From contig NZ_SCOU01000001.1 of NCBI RefSeq assembly GCF_005502435.1, forward strand, positions 744,001 to 808,000: 64,000 bases of DNA, written 5' to 3'. Within the stretch, counting starts at the first letter, position 1, and every line of letters begins with the position of its first letter. Both the position numbers and the translations under genes were made by a program. The notes beneath the pieces were generated by a model that was not told where the DNA came from, made no database searches, and was given only the letters and a program-made list of their open reading frames with translations. Positions 53,232-61,758 of the stretch are shown one piece after another. Origin of the DNA: Methylobacillus flagellatus. GTDB taxonomy: Bacteria; Pseudomonadota; Gammaproteobacteria; Burkholderiales; Methylophilaceae.

Positions 53232-56003
53232 CTAGCCGGTATTACGCAAGCCGGCAGCGATGCCGTTGATGGAAAGCTGGATACCGTTCTTGATCTTGGG
53301 CGCGTTCTCGCCCTGACGGTAGCGGCGGATCAGCTCCACCTGCAAATGGTTGAGCGGGTCCAGATACGGCAGGCGGTTGCGGATGGAGTTGGCCAGCATG
53401 GGCTGCGCGGCCAGACGCTGCTCACTCTGCAGGATGAGGTTGAGCGCTTGCGTGGTCAGCGTATGCTCGTGCTCTATGGTGGCGAAGATGCTGTCGCGTA
53501 GCGCCTCGTCCTCCACCAGCTGCGCATAGCGCCGTGCCACTACGATGTCCACCTTGGCCATCACCATGTCCACATTGGCGATCAGCGTACTGAACAGCGG
53601 CCACTCGTTGGCCATGTCGCGCAGGGTCTGCAGGCGTGTGGCTTTCTGCTCTTCATCTTCCACATTCAGATACTGGTGCAGCGCGCTGCCCAGGCCATAC
53701 CAGCCCGGCAGTAACAAGCGGCATTGCCCCCAGGAAAAGCCCCAGGGAATAGCGCGCAGATCTTCGATGCGGCCGGTGGCTTTACGCGCCGAGGGGCGGC
53801 TGCCGATGTTGAGTTCGGCGATCTCCGAGATAGGCGTGGCGTTGAAGAAATATTCAGCGAAGCCCGGCGTCTCGTACACCAGGCTGCGGTAACTGCTCAT
53901 GGCGGTGGTGGACAGGTCTTCCATCAAGCCTTCGTAGCTACGCCGCCGCTTGGGCTCCAGCGTGTCCTGCGGGAACAGGCTAGCGTCCAGCGTGGCCGCC
54001 ACCAGCGTCTCCAGATGCTGCTTGCCCACCTTGGGGTCTGCATACTTGTTGGCGATGATCTCGCCTTGTTCGGTCAGGCGGATCTGCCCATCCACGGTGC
54101 CATCCGGCTGTGCCATGATGGCCTGATAGGTCGGGCCACCGCCGCGCCCTACCGTGCCACCGCGGCCATGGAACAGGCGCAAGCGGATGCGCGCCTGGTT
54201 GAACAGCTCCACCAGCGAGATCTCGGCTTTATACAGCTCCCAGTTGGAGGTCAGGAAACCGCCGTCCTTGTTGCTGTCCGAATAGCCCAGCATGATCTCC
54301 TGCTCGTTGCCCTGATTGCGCAACACGTGGCGTATGCCCAGCAGACTCAGCCATTGCCCCATGATGAGCGGCGCGTTGCGCAAATCGGCGATGGTCTCGA
54401 ACAGCGGCACGATGCTCAGCTCCAGTTGCACCTTCTGCGAACCCCAGATGCCGCGCAGCAGGCCGGCTTCGCGCTGCAGCAGTGCCACTTCCAGCAGGTC
54501 GGACAAGGTCTCGGTGTGCGAGATGATGTATTGCCGCACCGCACGCGGGCCGAAGGTGCGCCGCAGCTCGCGTGCCTTGTTCAGCACGCCGATCTCGGTG
54601 TGCACCAGTTCGGAATATTGCTGGAACGGCGAGAACAGCAGGCGCGGCTGTTTCAGCTCGTCGAGCAGGGTCTGGATCTTTTCGTCTTCGGTCAGCGTGG
54701 CGTAATTGAAATCATAGCCCGCCTTGTGGAACAGCTCGCGGATCACGTTCTCGTGCACATCCGAAGACTGCCGCAGATCCACCGTGGCCAGATGAAAACC
54801 AAAGGTCTCGATGGCCTTGGTGAGTTTGCCCAGACGCGGGTAGATCAGCGCATCGCCACACAGGCTGCGCAGCGAGCTGCTGATCACATTGAGGTCGGCC
54901 AGCAGCTCGTCGGCATCGGCATAAGGCAAGGCGCCGGGCACCTCACCCGGCTGCTCCAGCAGGCTGGCTGCGGTGCTGCACAAACGGTCGTAGATGCTGT
55001 TCAGCGCCAGGCGGTAGCATTCGTCCTGACGATGCGGCGACTGGTCGCGCGAGGCCTTGGCTAGCATCAGCACATCCGGCGTCACTTCCACCAGCCGCGA
55101 TGAAGGCGACAACTCGCGGCGCAACGCGTCCAGCTCTTTACGGTAGTGGTTCATCACCGTGCCGGATTGCAGACGGATGGCCTCGTTGAGGGTGTCGCCA
55201 TCCACAAAGGGGTTGCCGTCGCGGTCACCGCCTATCCAGCTGCCCATCTGCAAGAAGGCGGGCAACTGGTAAGGCGCGTCCAGCGTACCGGCATAGTGCT
55301 GGTTGATCTCGCCTTCCAGGTCCTGCAGCAGCTCGGGGATCACATCGAGGAAAGTGGATTGGTAATAGCTCAGCGCATTCTCGATCTCGTTATACACGGT
55401 GAGTTTGGAGAAGCGCAGGATGCGGGTCTGCCACAAGGCATGCACCGCGCCCTCGATCAGCAGATGGTTACGCGCCAGCTCTTTGCGCGACACCAGTCCG
55501 CCACGCTCGGCCAGCAGGTCGGCCAGGATGCGTTCGGTATCGAGGATGGTCTTGCGCTGCACTTCGGTGGGGTGCGCGGTCAGCACCGGGGACACCAATG
55601 CGGTGCGGAAAAACGCATCCACCTCGCTGAATGCCAGTTCCCTGTGCACGATCTTCTGCACCGAGTGCGCAAGCATGCCGGGCGCCAGATTATCCTCGTT
55701 GAGGCGCGTGAGTTCGTGCGAGTAAAGGTCTTCGGCGATATTGACCAGATGCTTGAAATAGCTGAACGCGCGTACCACGGCGATGGTCTGCTCCGGGCTA
55801 AGCTGCATCAGCTTGGCTTCCAGCACGGCGGACGCCTCGGCGTCGTTGTCGCGGTGGAAGCGTACCGCCAGCTTGCGGATATCCTCGATCACATCAAAGG
55901 TTGCATCGCCGTCCTTGGCCTTGATGGCGGCGCCGAGCACACGGCCCAGATAACGGATGTTTTCCTTGAGCTTCTTTTCAAGGGCTGCACTGGTATGGCT
56001 CAT
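53232..56003 (-). CDS. ppc: Phosphoenolpyruvate carboxylase
   Basis: This 923-residue enzyme makes oxaloacetate from PEP and bicarbonate. Catalytic motifs are VLTAHPTEVQRKTI (His), GGDRDGNPFV and LFHGRGGTVGRGGGPTYQAI; the C-terminal NTG end matches family members. It is a stand-alone gene between acr3 and a YqiA-like esterase. Ppc feeds the TCA cycle and could support autotrophic or C1 growth. A long opposite-strand frame is a shadow. Confidence 0.95.
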   Translation of the reverse strand: MSHTSAALEKKLKENIRYLGRVLGAAIKAKDGDATFDVIEDIRKLAVRFHRDNDAEASAVLEAKLMQLSPEQTIAVVRAFSYFKHLVNIAEDLYSHELTRLNEDNLAPGMLAHSVQKIVHRELAFSEVDAFFRTALVSPVLTAHPTEVQRKTILDTERILADLLAERGGLVSRKELARNHLLIEGAVHALWQTRILRFSKLTVYNEIENALSYYQSTFLDVIPELLQDLEGEINQHYAGTLDAPYQLPAFLQMGSWIGGDRDGNPFVDGDTLNEAIRLQSGTVMNHYRKELDALRRELSPSSRLVEVTPDVLMLAKASRDQSPHRQDECYRLALNSIYDRLCSTAASLLEQPGEVPGALPYADADELLADLNVISSSLRSLCGDALIYPRLGKLTKAIETFGFHLATVDLRQSSDVHENVIRELFHKAGYDFNYATLTEDEKIQTLLDELKQPRLLFSPFQQYSELVHTEIGVLNKARELRRTFGPRAVRQYIISHTETLSDLLEVALLQREAGLLRGIWGSQKVQLELSIVPLFETIADLRNAPLIMGQWLSLLGIRHVLRNQGNEQEIMLGYSDSNKDGGFLTSNWELYKAEISLVELFNQARIRLRLFHGRGGTVGRGGGPTYQAIMAQPDGTVDGQIRLTEQGEIIANKYADPKVGKQHLETLVAATLDASLFPQDTLEPKRRRSYEGLMEDLSTTAMSSYRSLVYETPGFAEYFFNATPISEIAELNIGSRPSARKATGRIEDLRAIPWGFSWGQCRLLLPGWYGLGSALHQYLNVEDEEQKATRLQTLRDMANEWPLFSTLIANVDMVMAKVDIVVARRYAQLVEDEALRDSIFATIEHEHTLTTQALNLILQSEQRLAAQPMLANSIRNRLPYLDPLNHLQVELIRRYRQGENAPKIKNGIQLSINGIAAGLRNTG

Positions 56004-56131
56004 ACTGGATCATCTATGCTGGTGAAGGATGGTGATGCTCAAGCAACAACTGCACCACGCAAAAACAGGCAGGCGCATACTAGCGATAAGCCTCCATCGT
56101 CGCAAGAAAACCGCATAGAAGAGAACCCCAC

Positions 56132-56698
56132 ATGCACGCACTGATCTATCTGCCGGGCTTCAACTCCGGTCCGCAAAGCGAGAAATCGCAGCAACTGCAG
56201 CAGGCCTTTCCTGGCTTGCAGGTCGCCAGCTACGATAGCTGGCATCCACAACAGGCTTACCTGCAGCTGGACGCCCTGATCCAGGCTGCAGAGGACCCGG
56301 TGCTGATCGGCTCTTCGCTAGGCGGCTTCTGGGCTTATCAGTTCGCCAGCCGTCTGGGGCTACGCTGTGTGCTGCTCAACCCGTGCATGCACCCGGAGCG
56401 CTCGCTGCGTTACGCCGTAGGCAAAGTGACGCATTACTACAGCGGCGAGACCGGCGTGATGACAGACGCAGATCTGGACCAGTACCCGAGTTACCGTGTC
56501 GCCCCACACCCGCGCTTTGACCCCATGCAGCATTGCACCGTACTACACGAGCAGGGTGACGAGACCATCCCCTGTCAGGAGAGCGTGGATAATTTCAGTG
56601 GGCGTGCACGCCTGATGCTGATCGAAGGTGGCCATCACCGTTTTGCACGGCTGGATATCGCCATCAGCGAGATACGTGCATCATGTGCGTCACGATGA
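56132..56698 (+). CDS. YqiA-like alpha/beta hydrolase (esterase)
   Basis: This 188-residue protein of the UPF0227/YqiA family has the nucleophile elbow GSSLGG near residue 66, and the expected Asp and His are in HEQGDETIP and EGGHHRF. The start MHALIYLPGFNSGPQSEK is typical. The natural ester substrate is unknown. It is divergent from ppc. Confidence 0.88.
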   Translation: MHALIYLPGFNSGPQSEKSQQLQQAFPGLQVASYDSWHPQQAYLQLDALIQAAEDPVLIGSSLGGFWAYQFASRLGLRCVLLNPCMHPERSLRYAVGKVTHYYSGETGVMTDADLDQYPSYRVAPHPRFDPMQHCTVLHEQGDETIPCQESVDNFSGRARLMLIEGGHHRFARLDIAISEIRASCASR

Positions 56699-56764
56699 AC
56701 TATATTGTGTTGAATCTTTTTGTGTTTGAAACAATCACAGTGTGACTGATCACGAAAGCCTGCC

Positions 56765-57856
56765 ATGCGTACCCTACCAATGTCCAAACCGATAGCATCT
56801 AAACCGATAGCATCTAAACCGATAGCATCTAAATCGACAGCATCCAAACTGATGTTATCCAGCCTGAGCTTGTCCCTGCTGTTGCCGCCCTTGACTGCCC
56901 AGGCACAGCCCACACGGGAAGAACTGTTCGCCATGTTCGCCTCTGTGGTACAAGTCACGGTGACCTTCCCGGACGGCAGCACTGGCACTGGCTCCGGCGT
57001 GGTGATCGAGGGTGACCATGTGGCCACCAACTGTCATGTGCTGGCCAATGCCAACGGGGCCAACATCACCAAGCTGCAACAAGCCTACACGCCCATCGGT
57101 CTGAAAGCGGACTGGAAACACGACCTGTGTCTGCTGAAATTCGACGGCCTGCCCATGAAGCCCATGCCGCTGCGCGATACTGCCAGCCTGCAATACGAGG
57201 AACCGGTGTTCGTACTGAGTTACCCCGGTGACAATCCGGTGCCACAACCTTCGTTCGGCAGCGTCAAGGCACTCTACCCCTATGACGGCAGCGTGATTCT
57301 GCGCTCGGATGCCTCGTTCGCGCTGGGCTCCAGTGGTGGTGCGCTGTTCGACCAGAACAAGCACTTGATTGGCATCACCACTTTCAAGAGTCCGGGACGT
57401 GGCAGTTATTTCTACAACCTGCCGGTGGAATGGATACGCAAGCTGCTGGACGCGCCGGAAACGCGCAAGTTGGCCACCACCGAAATGCCATTCTGGAGCC
57501 TGCCCGAGCTAGAACGGCCGTTCTTCATGCAGGTGGTGATCCCGTTCCAGAAGAAAGACTGGGCCACCGTGGAGCAGATCGCCCAGACCTGGCATGCCAA
57601 GGAGCCCGCCAATATCGACGCCCTGTATTACCTGGGCAGCGCACAGCGTGGCTTGAAGAAGCTTGATGAAGCACGCACCACCTTCACCAGCGTGATCACC
57701 CAGAACCCGCGCCATCTGGACGCCATGTCCGGCTTGGCGGAGATCGCGCTTAGCAATGGCGACAAAGCCGAGGCGCTGCGCATGGCGGCATTGATGCAGC
57801 CTCTGGATAGCTACGAAGCAGAAACGCTGGAAAAACGCATCAGCGCACTGCCTTGA
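56765..57856 (+). CDS. Exported trypsin-like serine protease with TPR region
   Basis: This encodes 363 residues (or 358 from the ATG at 56780). A leader with (KPIAS)3-4 repeats precedes a signal segment (LMLSSLSLSLLLPPLTAQA). The S1C-type catalytic triad is seen as His in ATNCHVLANA, Asp in KHDLCLLKF and Ser in ALGSSGGALFD. The C-terminal third has a TPR pair (ALYYLGSAQRGLKKLDEART and LDAMSGLAEIALSNGDKAEA). There is no PDZ domain, so it is not DegP. Substrates are unknown. Confidence 0.87.
   Translation: MRTLPMSKPIASKPIASKPIASKSTASKLMLSSLSLSLLLPPLTAQAQPTREELFAMFASVVQVTVTFPDGSTGTGSGVVIEGDHVATNCHVLANANGANITKLQQAYTPIGLKADWKHDLCLLKFDGLPMKPMPLRDTASLQYEEPVFVLSYPGDNPVPQPSFGSVKALYPYDGSVILRSDASFALGSSGGALFDQNKHLIGITTFKSPGRGSYFYNLPVEWIRKLLDAPETRKLATTEMPFWSLPELERPFFMQVVIPFQKKDWATVEQIAQTWHAKEPANIDALYYLGSAQRGLKKLDEARTTFTSVITQNPRHLDAMSGLAEIALSNGDKAEALRMAALMQPLDSYEAETLEKRISALP
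56786..56845 (+). repeat. 15-bp tandem repeat (four units) in the protease leader
   Basis: The unit AAACCGATAGCATCT is present three times exactly (56786-56830), and a fourth, diverged copy follows to 56845. It encodes KPIAS repeats before the signal peptide and keeps the frame. Confidence 0.9.
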
Positions 57857-57997
57857 ACCTGCGCTAAAGCCTGGCTGTAACAGCGAACAAGCGGCCAGAC
57901 CCGCGTGGCAAGGCGAACCCAGTCCGCCCTGCCACATCACCCCGCATTACCATGCCATCATACAAAAGCATGCCGCCATGCTTTTGTATCGAGGCCC

Positions 57998-59845
57998 CTA
58001 GTTGCCAGGCTCTTCGCTGATGTCTTCCGCCAGGAAGCCGCCACTCTGATGCTTCCACAAGCGCGCATACAGGCCATTCTGTGCCAGCAGTGCCGTATGG
58101 TCGCCCTGCTCCACGATGCGCCCACGGTCCAGCAGCACCAGCCTGTCCATGGCCGCAATAGTGGACAAGCGGTGCGCGATGGCGATCACGGTCTTGCCTT
58201 CCATCAAGCGGTATAAGCTGGTCTGGATGGCGGCTTCCACTTCCGAATCCAGCGCACTGGTGGCCTCATCCAGCAGCAAGATAGGCGCGTCCTTGAGCAT
58301 GACGCGGGCGATGGCGATACGCTGGCGCTGCCCACCGGACAGCTTCACCCCACGTTCGCCCACATGCGCGTCGTAGCCGCTGCGCCCCTTGGGATCGGTC
58401 AGCGTGAGGATGAATTCGTGCGCCTCGGCATGTTTGGCCGCCGCGATCATGTCTTCCTCGCTGGCATCCGGCCGCCCATACAGGATGTTCTCGCGCACCG
58501 AGCGGTGCAGCAGCGAGGTATCCTGCGTAACCATGCCGATCTGCGCGCGCAGGCTGTTCTGCGTGACCCTGGCTACGTCCTGCCCGTCGATGAGGATGCG
58601 GCCCTGCTCCAGATCAAAGAAGCGCAGCAACAGATTGACGATGGTGGATTTACCCGCACCGGAACGCCCCACCAGGCCGATCTTCTCGCCGGGGCGTATG
58701 GTCAGCGCAAAATCCTCAATCACGCGCCGCGTGCTGCCGTAGGAGAAGTCGATCTGCTCGAAACGCACTTCCCCCTGCGTCACCTGCAAAGGCTGCGCTT
58801 CGGCGTGGTCGTTGATGCTATGCGGCCGCGACAAGGTGTTGATACCGTCCTGCACCGTGCCCACCTGCTCGAACAGCGACGTCATCTCCCACATCACCCA
58901 ATGCGAAATGCCGTTGAGGCGTAGCGCCATGGCTGTGACCGCGGCCACCGCGCCCACGCCCACCTCGCCCTTGCTCCACAACCAGATGGCGATGCCGGTG
59001 ATGCTCAGGATCAGCACCATGTTGAGCACGTGATTGATCACCTCCACACTGGTCACCAGCCGCATCTGGCCGTGCACGGTGCCCAGAAACTCCTGCATGG
59101 CCGAGCGTGCATACCCCGCCTCGCGGCCCGCGTGCGAGAACAGCTTCACAGTGGAGATGTTGGTATACGCGTCGGTGATGCGGCCGGTCATCAGCGAGCG
59201 CGCATCCGCCTGCGACTGCGACACCTTGGCCAGGCGCGGCACGTAATAACACATGGAGGCGATGTAACACACCAGCCAGCCCAGGATGGGGAACAACATC
59301 CACAGGTCAAAACTGCCAACGATGAACACCAGCGTGACGAAATAGATGGTCACAAACACCAGGATATCCGCCATGATGAACCACACATCGCGCACCGCCA
59401 GCGAGGTCTGCATCACCTTGGCCGACACGCGCCCGGCGAACTCGTTCTGGTAAAAATCCATGCTCTGGCGCAACATCAGGCGGTGAAAGTTCCAGCGCAT
59501 GCGCATGGGGAAATTACCGGCCAGCGCCTGATGCTTGATCAGCGATTGCAAGCCGATTGCCAGCGGGCTGGCCAGCAGAATGCCGCAGATCAGCAACAAC
59601 ATGCTGCCATGCTCACTCCACAATTGGTCGGGCGGCACATCGCTCAACCAGTCAACCACCCGGCCCAGCAGCGCAAACAACATCGCCTCGAACGCGCCGA
59701 TCAGCGCGGTGAGCAACGTCATCAGCGCGATATGGCCACGCAGCCCCTGGGTACACGCCCACACAAACGGCCAGAAGCGCTTGGGCGGCGGCGGAATGTC
59801 ATCATCAGGGTAGGGGTACAGCAGCTTTTCAAACCAGGCGAACAT
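57998..59845 (-). CDS. ABC exporter (fused permease-ATPase, MsbA-like)
   Basis: This 615-residue half-transporter has an N-terminal transmembrane domain with six helices (about residues 30-330) and a C-terminal ATPase: Walker A GLVGRSGAGKSTI, signature LSGGQRQRIA, Walker B ILLLDEATSALD and H-loop AIAHRLSTI. It works as a homodimer or heterodimer; the substrate (lipid, drug or peptide) cannot be told. It is a single gene next to the right-hand cassette region. Confidence 0.9.
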   Translation of the reverse strand: MFAWFEKLLYPYPDDDIPPPPKRFWPFVWACTQGLRGHIALMTLLTALIGAFEAMLFALLGRVVDWLSDVPPDQLWSEHGSMLLLICGILLASPLAIGLQSLIKHQALAGNFPMRMRWNFHRLMLRQSMDFYQNEFAGRVSAKVMQTSLAVRDVWFIMADILVFVTIYFVTLVFIVGSFDLWMLFPILGWLVCYIASMCYYVPRLAKVSQSQADARSLMTGRITDAYTNISTVKLFSHAGREAGYARSAMQEFLGTVHGQMRLVTSVEVINHVLNMVLILSITGIAIWLWSKGEVGVGAVAAVTAMALRLNGISHWVMWEMTSLFEQVGTVQDGINTLSRPHSINDHAEAQPLQVTQGEVRFEQIDFSYGSTRRVIEDFALTIRPGEKIGLVGRSGAGKSTIVNLLLRFFDLEQGRILIDGQDVARVTQNSLRAQIGMVTQDTSLLHRSVRENILYGRPDASEEDMIAAAKHAEAHEFILTLTDPKGRSGYDAHVGERGVKLSGGQRQRIAIARVMLKDAPILLLDEATSALDSEVEAAIQTSLYRLMEGKTVIAIAHRLSTIAAMDRLVLLDRGRIVEQGDHTALLAQNGLYARLWKHQSGGFLAEDISEEPGN

Positions 59846-60062
59846 GCAGAACTCCGAAAGGGAGAAGTGGCGAGACCGGATTGTAGCCGGTCTAACACGG
59901 GAAACAGATAGGACCGTCAGTGAAACGGTATGTTTCCGTGAAGCGGTCGAGAGGAGAATAAGTGGATACGAGCAGCAGTCGCTAGAGGGCTGTCAGAGGA
60001 CAATATGCCCTGTTTAGAAGCTCCATCACAGGTAGGTAATACTGACTGACCCCATTTGTTTG
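59846..60062. other. Junction between chromosome and right cassette array
   Basis: No gene is seen. GTCTAAC at 59890-59896 (GTTAGAC on the minus strand) and a poor R''-like AGCAAAC (minus strand, about 60056-60050) could be the ends of a degenerate attC for the lipoprotein gene at 60063. A short hairpin, CACGGGAAACA/TGTTTCCGTG, also lies here. The stretch includes the promoter region of the ABC exporter. Confidence 0.35.
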
Positions 60063-60551
60063 CTATTGCGGATCCTGCTTGATAGACGAGTTTACCGGGC
60101 TATGGATTACTGTGCAGGTGTTGCTTAGCCCAACAAATTTCACTTGCTTAACTCGCGCATCACTAGCATCGACTTCAACTCCATTCTTGATTTTTACTAG
60201 TGATACATAACAGTAATTGTCATTCCAACTGTCCTTAATTCTGTACCTGCCATCTTTAGGAAGTTCGAAAGACAACATGACACTACATCCTTTTGATCGG
60301 CCCAAAAAGCCGATAGTTACAGCCACTCTTTTTCCTGATGGAACTATTAATGTTTTATCAGTGCTAGCGAAAGGACTAGTTTGAGTATCAAATTTCTTTG
60401 TATCAGAGCAGGTTTCACCATTCTCCATATAGGTAATGAATTGAGCTGTCGGCAACTCGACATAGGCTCTATTTTCTACTGGGGGCTTAACGTATGGCGC
60501 GTAGCAGCCTTGAAGAATTATTGTGCTAATTAACAAAAAAATTGGTCTCAT
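60063..60551 (-). CDS. Putative lipoprotein (cassette-borne)
   Basis: This encodes a 162-residue protein with a lipoprotein signal (MRPIFLLISTIILQGC). The mature part is beta-rich and has a few Cys residues (ETCSDTKKF, KGCSVML, NYCYVSL, NTCTVI). The region is markedly AT-rich compared with the chromosome, which supports acquisition by transfer. It begins after the attC at 60652-60786 and is therefore probably the gene of the second cassette. The frame extends upstream to 60611, but the ATG at 60551 matches the signal peptide. No family is recognised. Confidence 0.7.
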   Translation of the reverse strand: MRPIFLLISTIILQGCYAPYVKPPVENRAYVELPTAQFITYMENGETCSDTKKFDTQTSPFASTDKTLIVPSGKRVAVTIGFLGRSKGCSVMLSFELPKDGRYRIKDSWNDNYCYVSLVKIKNGVEVDASDARVKQVKFVGLSNTCTVIHSPVNSSIKQDPQ

Positions 60552-60651
60552 GGTGGGCAGAGGCGTGTTAAGTGCACTGTTGGGCGTGCAGAAAATAGAG
60601 GCAAAAATCATAAAAACTCAACATAATCAAAAACATGGACATGAATATCGT

Positions 60652-60786
60652 GTCTAACCATAATTTTTTCTATTTGTTAAGGTTTTCTTGCGGTCTGGCG
60701 TTTGACATAACTGGCGCCGAGCGCCAGCGGGGGGTACCCGAAATGCCGCAAACATTTGGGGCATCCGGTTGATGGAGCTGTTAGGC
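60652..60786 (-). other. attC: attC site of the SMI1-like cassette (135 bp)
   Basis: On the minus strand R'' is GCCTAAC (60786-60780) and R' is GTTAGAC (60658-60652). The interior contains an imperfect inverted repeat (GGATGCCCCAAATG and GGCATTTCGGGTACC) and GGCGCTCGGCGCC. The length is at the long end of attC sites, as in VCR-type elements. Confidence 0.7.
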
Positions 60787-61161
60787 GACTGCATCACCTT
60801 GCTCTGAAAGTAATTTCTCAATAAACTCGCTTCTCGACTTTGAGTATGGGAAAAACGCAGGTGTTTCATGATCGAAGAAACCAGTAGAGAATTTTTCATC
60901 ATTTAGCTTAGTAACGTAATAATCCCCGCAACCATTAGTGCCTATGATGAAAAGGTGGGCCGGCCATTGGCCTCCGTAGAAAGCCCCTGTTCGAACTGAC
61001 TTATTTTCATCAATGATGACATTAGGGCTATCAAGCAAACCAAAGTCTGGAGCTTCCGTTTCTAGTAATTCTGGCGGGTAATTAGTTACCAGCTCCACAT
61101 AATAGGCGGGAAGTTTCACGCCAAGAGCAGATTCAATATTTTTTATTCCGTTGATATCCAT
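60781..61161 (-). CDS. SMI1/KNR4-like cassette protein
   Basis: This 126-residue soluble protein has the SMI1/KNR4 fold pattern: ESALGVKLPAYYVELVTNYPPELL near the start, a central LFIIGTNGCGDYYVTKL, and an acidic YSKSRSEFIEKLLSE end. Such proteins are frequently immunity proteins of contact-dependent toxins and are common in integron cassettes. The stop codon TAA lies in the attC R'' box (GCC TAA C). No toxin gene is adjacent. The start ATG is 11 bases after the GTTAGGC border. Confidence 0.75.
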   Translation of the reverse strand: MDINGIKNIESALGVKLPAYYVELVTNYPPELLETEAPDFGLLDSPNVIIDENKSVRTGAFYGGQWPAHLFIIGTNGCGDYYVTKLNDEKFSTGFFDHETPAFFPYSKSRSEFIEKLLSEQGDAVA

Positions 61162-61247
61162 TGATTCAATCGCCTAACAAATGAGGCGCGCGCGCGTCTT
61201 TCATCAGAGTGCAGGCTTGCATGCCCAACATGCAATCCCTTATCGTT

Positions 61248-61276
61248 TTCAAATGCCCCACAAACGAGCATGTCAA
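61248..61276 (-). promoter_or_regulatory. Pc-like promoter of the right remnant
   Basis: On the minus strand TTGACA (61276-61271), 17 bases, then TTTGAA (61253-61248) mirror the left copy at 204-232. The -10 box is poor, so activity is doubtful. Confidence 0.35.
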
Positions 61277-61277
61277 C

Positions 61278-61410
61278 ATAGCAAATCCACCAGTACAACA
61301 TCCGCCTTCCAACTAGCCGATCACGTCTTTTTTTCAGCAAAAACACGACCGTGCGCACACCAAGCAAAAATAGCTCCAATGGGTTAAACGATACATCACT
61401 TATCCCCCGA
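61278..61410 (+). pseudogene. intI: Decayed integron integrase fragment
   Basis: This aligns with the left intI fragment from its start codon to the same end point. The ATG has become ATA (61278). The first codons give IANPPVQHPPSN against MENTPAQSQPLK, followed by an in-frame stop and frameshifts. LADHV (a match to LLDQV) is in another frame, and WVKRYI is kept near 61380-61397. It is older or under less constraint than the left copy. Confidence 0.7.
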
Positions 61411-61444
61411 TGTAACACCCCCGAAAGTTAGGGGTTAAGCATGT
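61378..61444 (-). repeat. Outer inverted repeat, right copy
   Basis: This is the inverted counterpart of 29-95. Read on the minus strand it shows ACATGC, AACCCCTAACTTT, GGGGTGTTACATC and TGATGTATCGTTTAACCCA. It marks the outer limit of the right remnant. Confidence 0.7.
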
Positions 61445-61758
61445 AATTCACTGATTCAAGCAGCGCGCATCATCGACACACAAACCCCGCACTTAGCCAA
61501 GCTGGGTGACCGCTTTTCCCTGGCATTCGCCAAACGTAGAACTTCCGCGTTGAATACTTGCCTGTAATCCATGTGCGGCCTGCGATTCATGCCACACTGC
61601 AGTCAGGCATCACCTCTCTTTCCTAACGTAACGCCCCACCCCGCCCCGCGCGGCCTTGTTATTGCTTGTTTAACTGTTGCCCCAACTGCCTCACCAGAGC
61701 AAGCGCGTGCTTGCCCTGCCGATTCGATCCACATCCACCACACAGAAACGAGATCGTC
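61445..61758. other. Intergenic region outside the right repeat, no gene seen
   Basis: Between the repeat and the transglutaminase-like gene no reading frame with coding character, hairpin or recombination box was recognised. The only open frames are short and compositionally unlike the neighbours. Confidence 0.45.

Larger units (their letters stand above)
60063..61444 (-). mobile_element. Right integron remnant: decayed intI, SMI1-like cassette, lipoprotein gene
   Basis: This is read leftwards. An integrase pseudogene is at its outer edge (61278-61410, plus strand). A recombination box GTTAGGC (minus strand, 61178-61172) opens cassette 1, and that cassette closes with an attC whose R'' box GCCTAAC pairs perfectly with the opening box. 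A second gene, a lipoprotein, begins after the attC. The organisation mirrors the left remnant, so both face inward. The 3' limit of the array is unclear (60063 or about 59890). Confidence 0.75.

Noticed and set aside
53724-55064. 446-codon plus-strand frame opposite ppc
   Set aside because: It is an antisense shadow of the conserved ppc coding sequence.
61143-61418. 91-codon minus-strand frame at the right remnant
   Set aside because: It is antisense to the decayed intI fragment and crosses the recombination box; its open state looks accidental.
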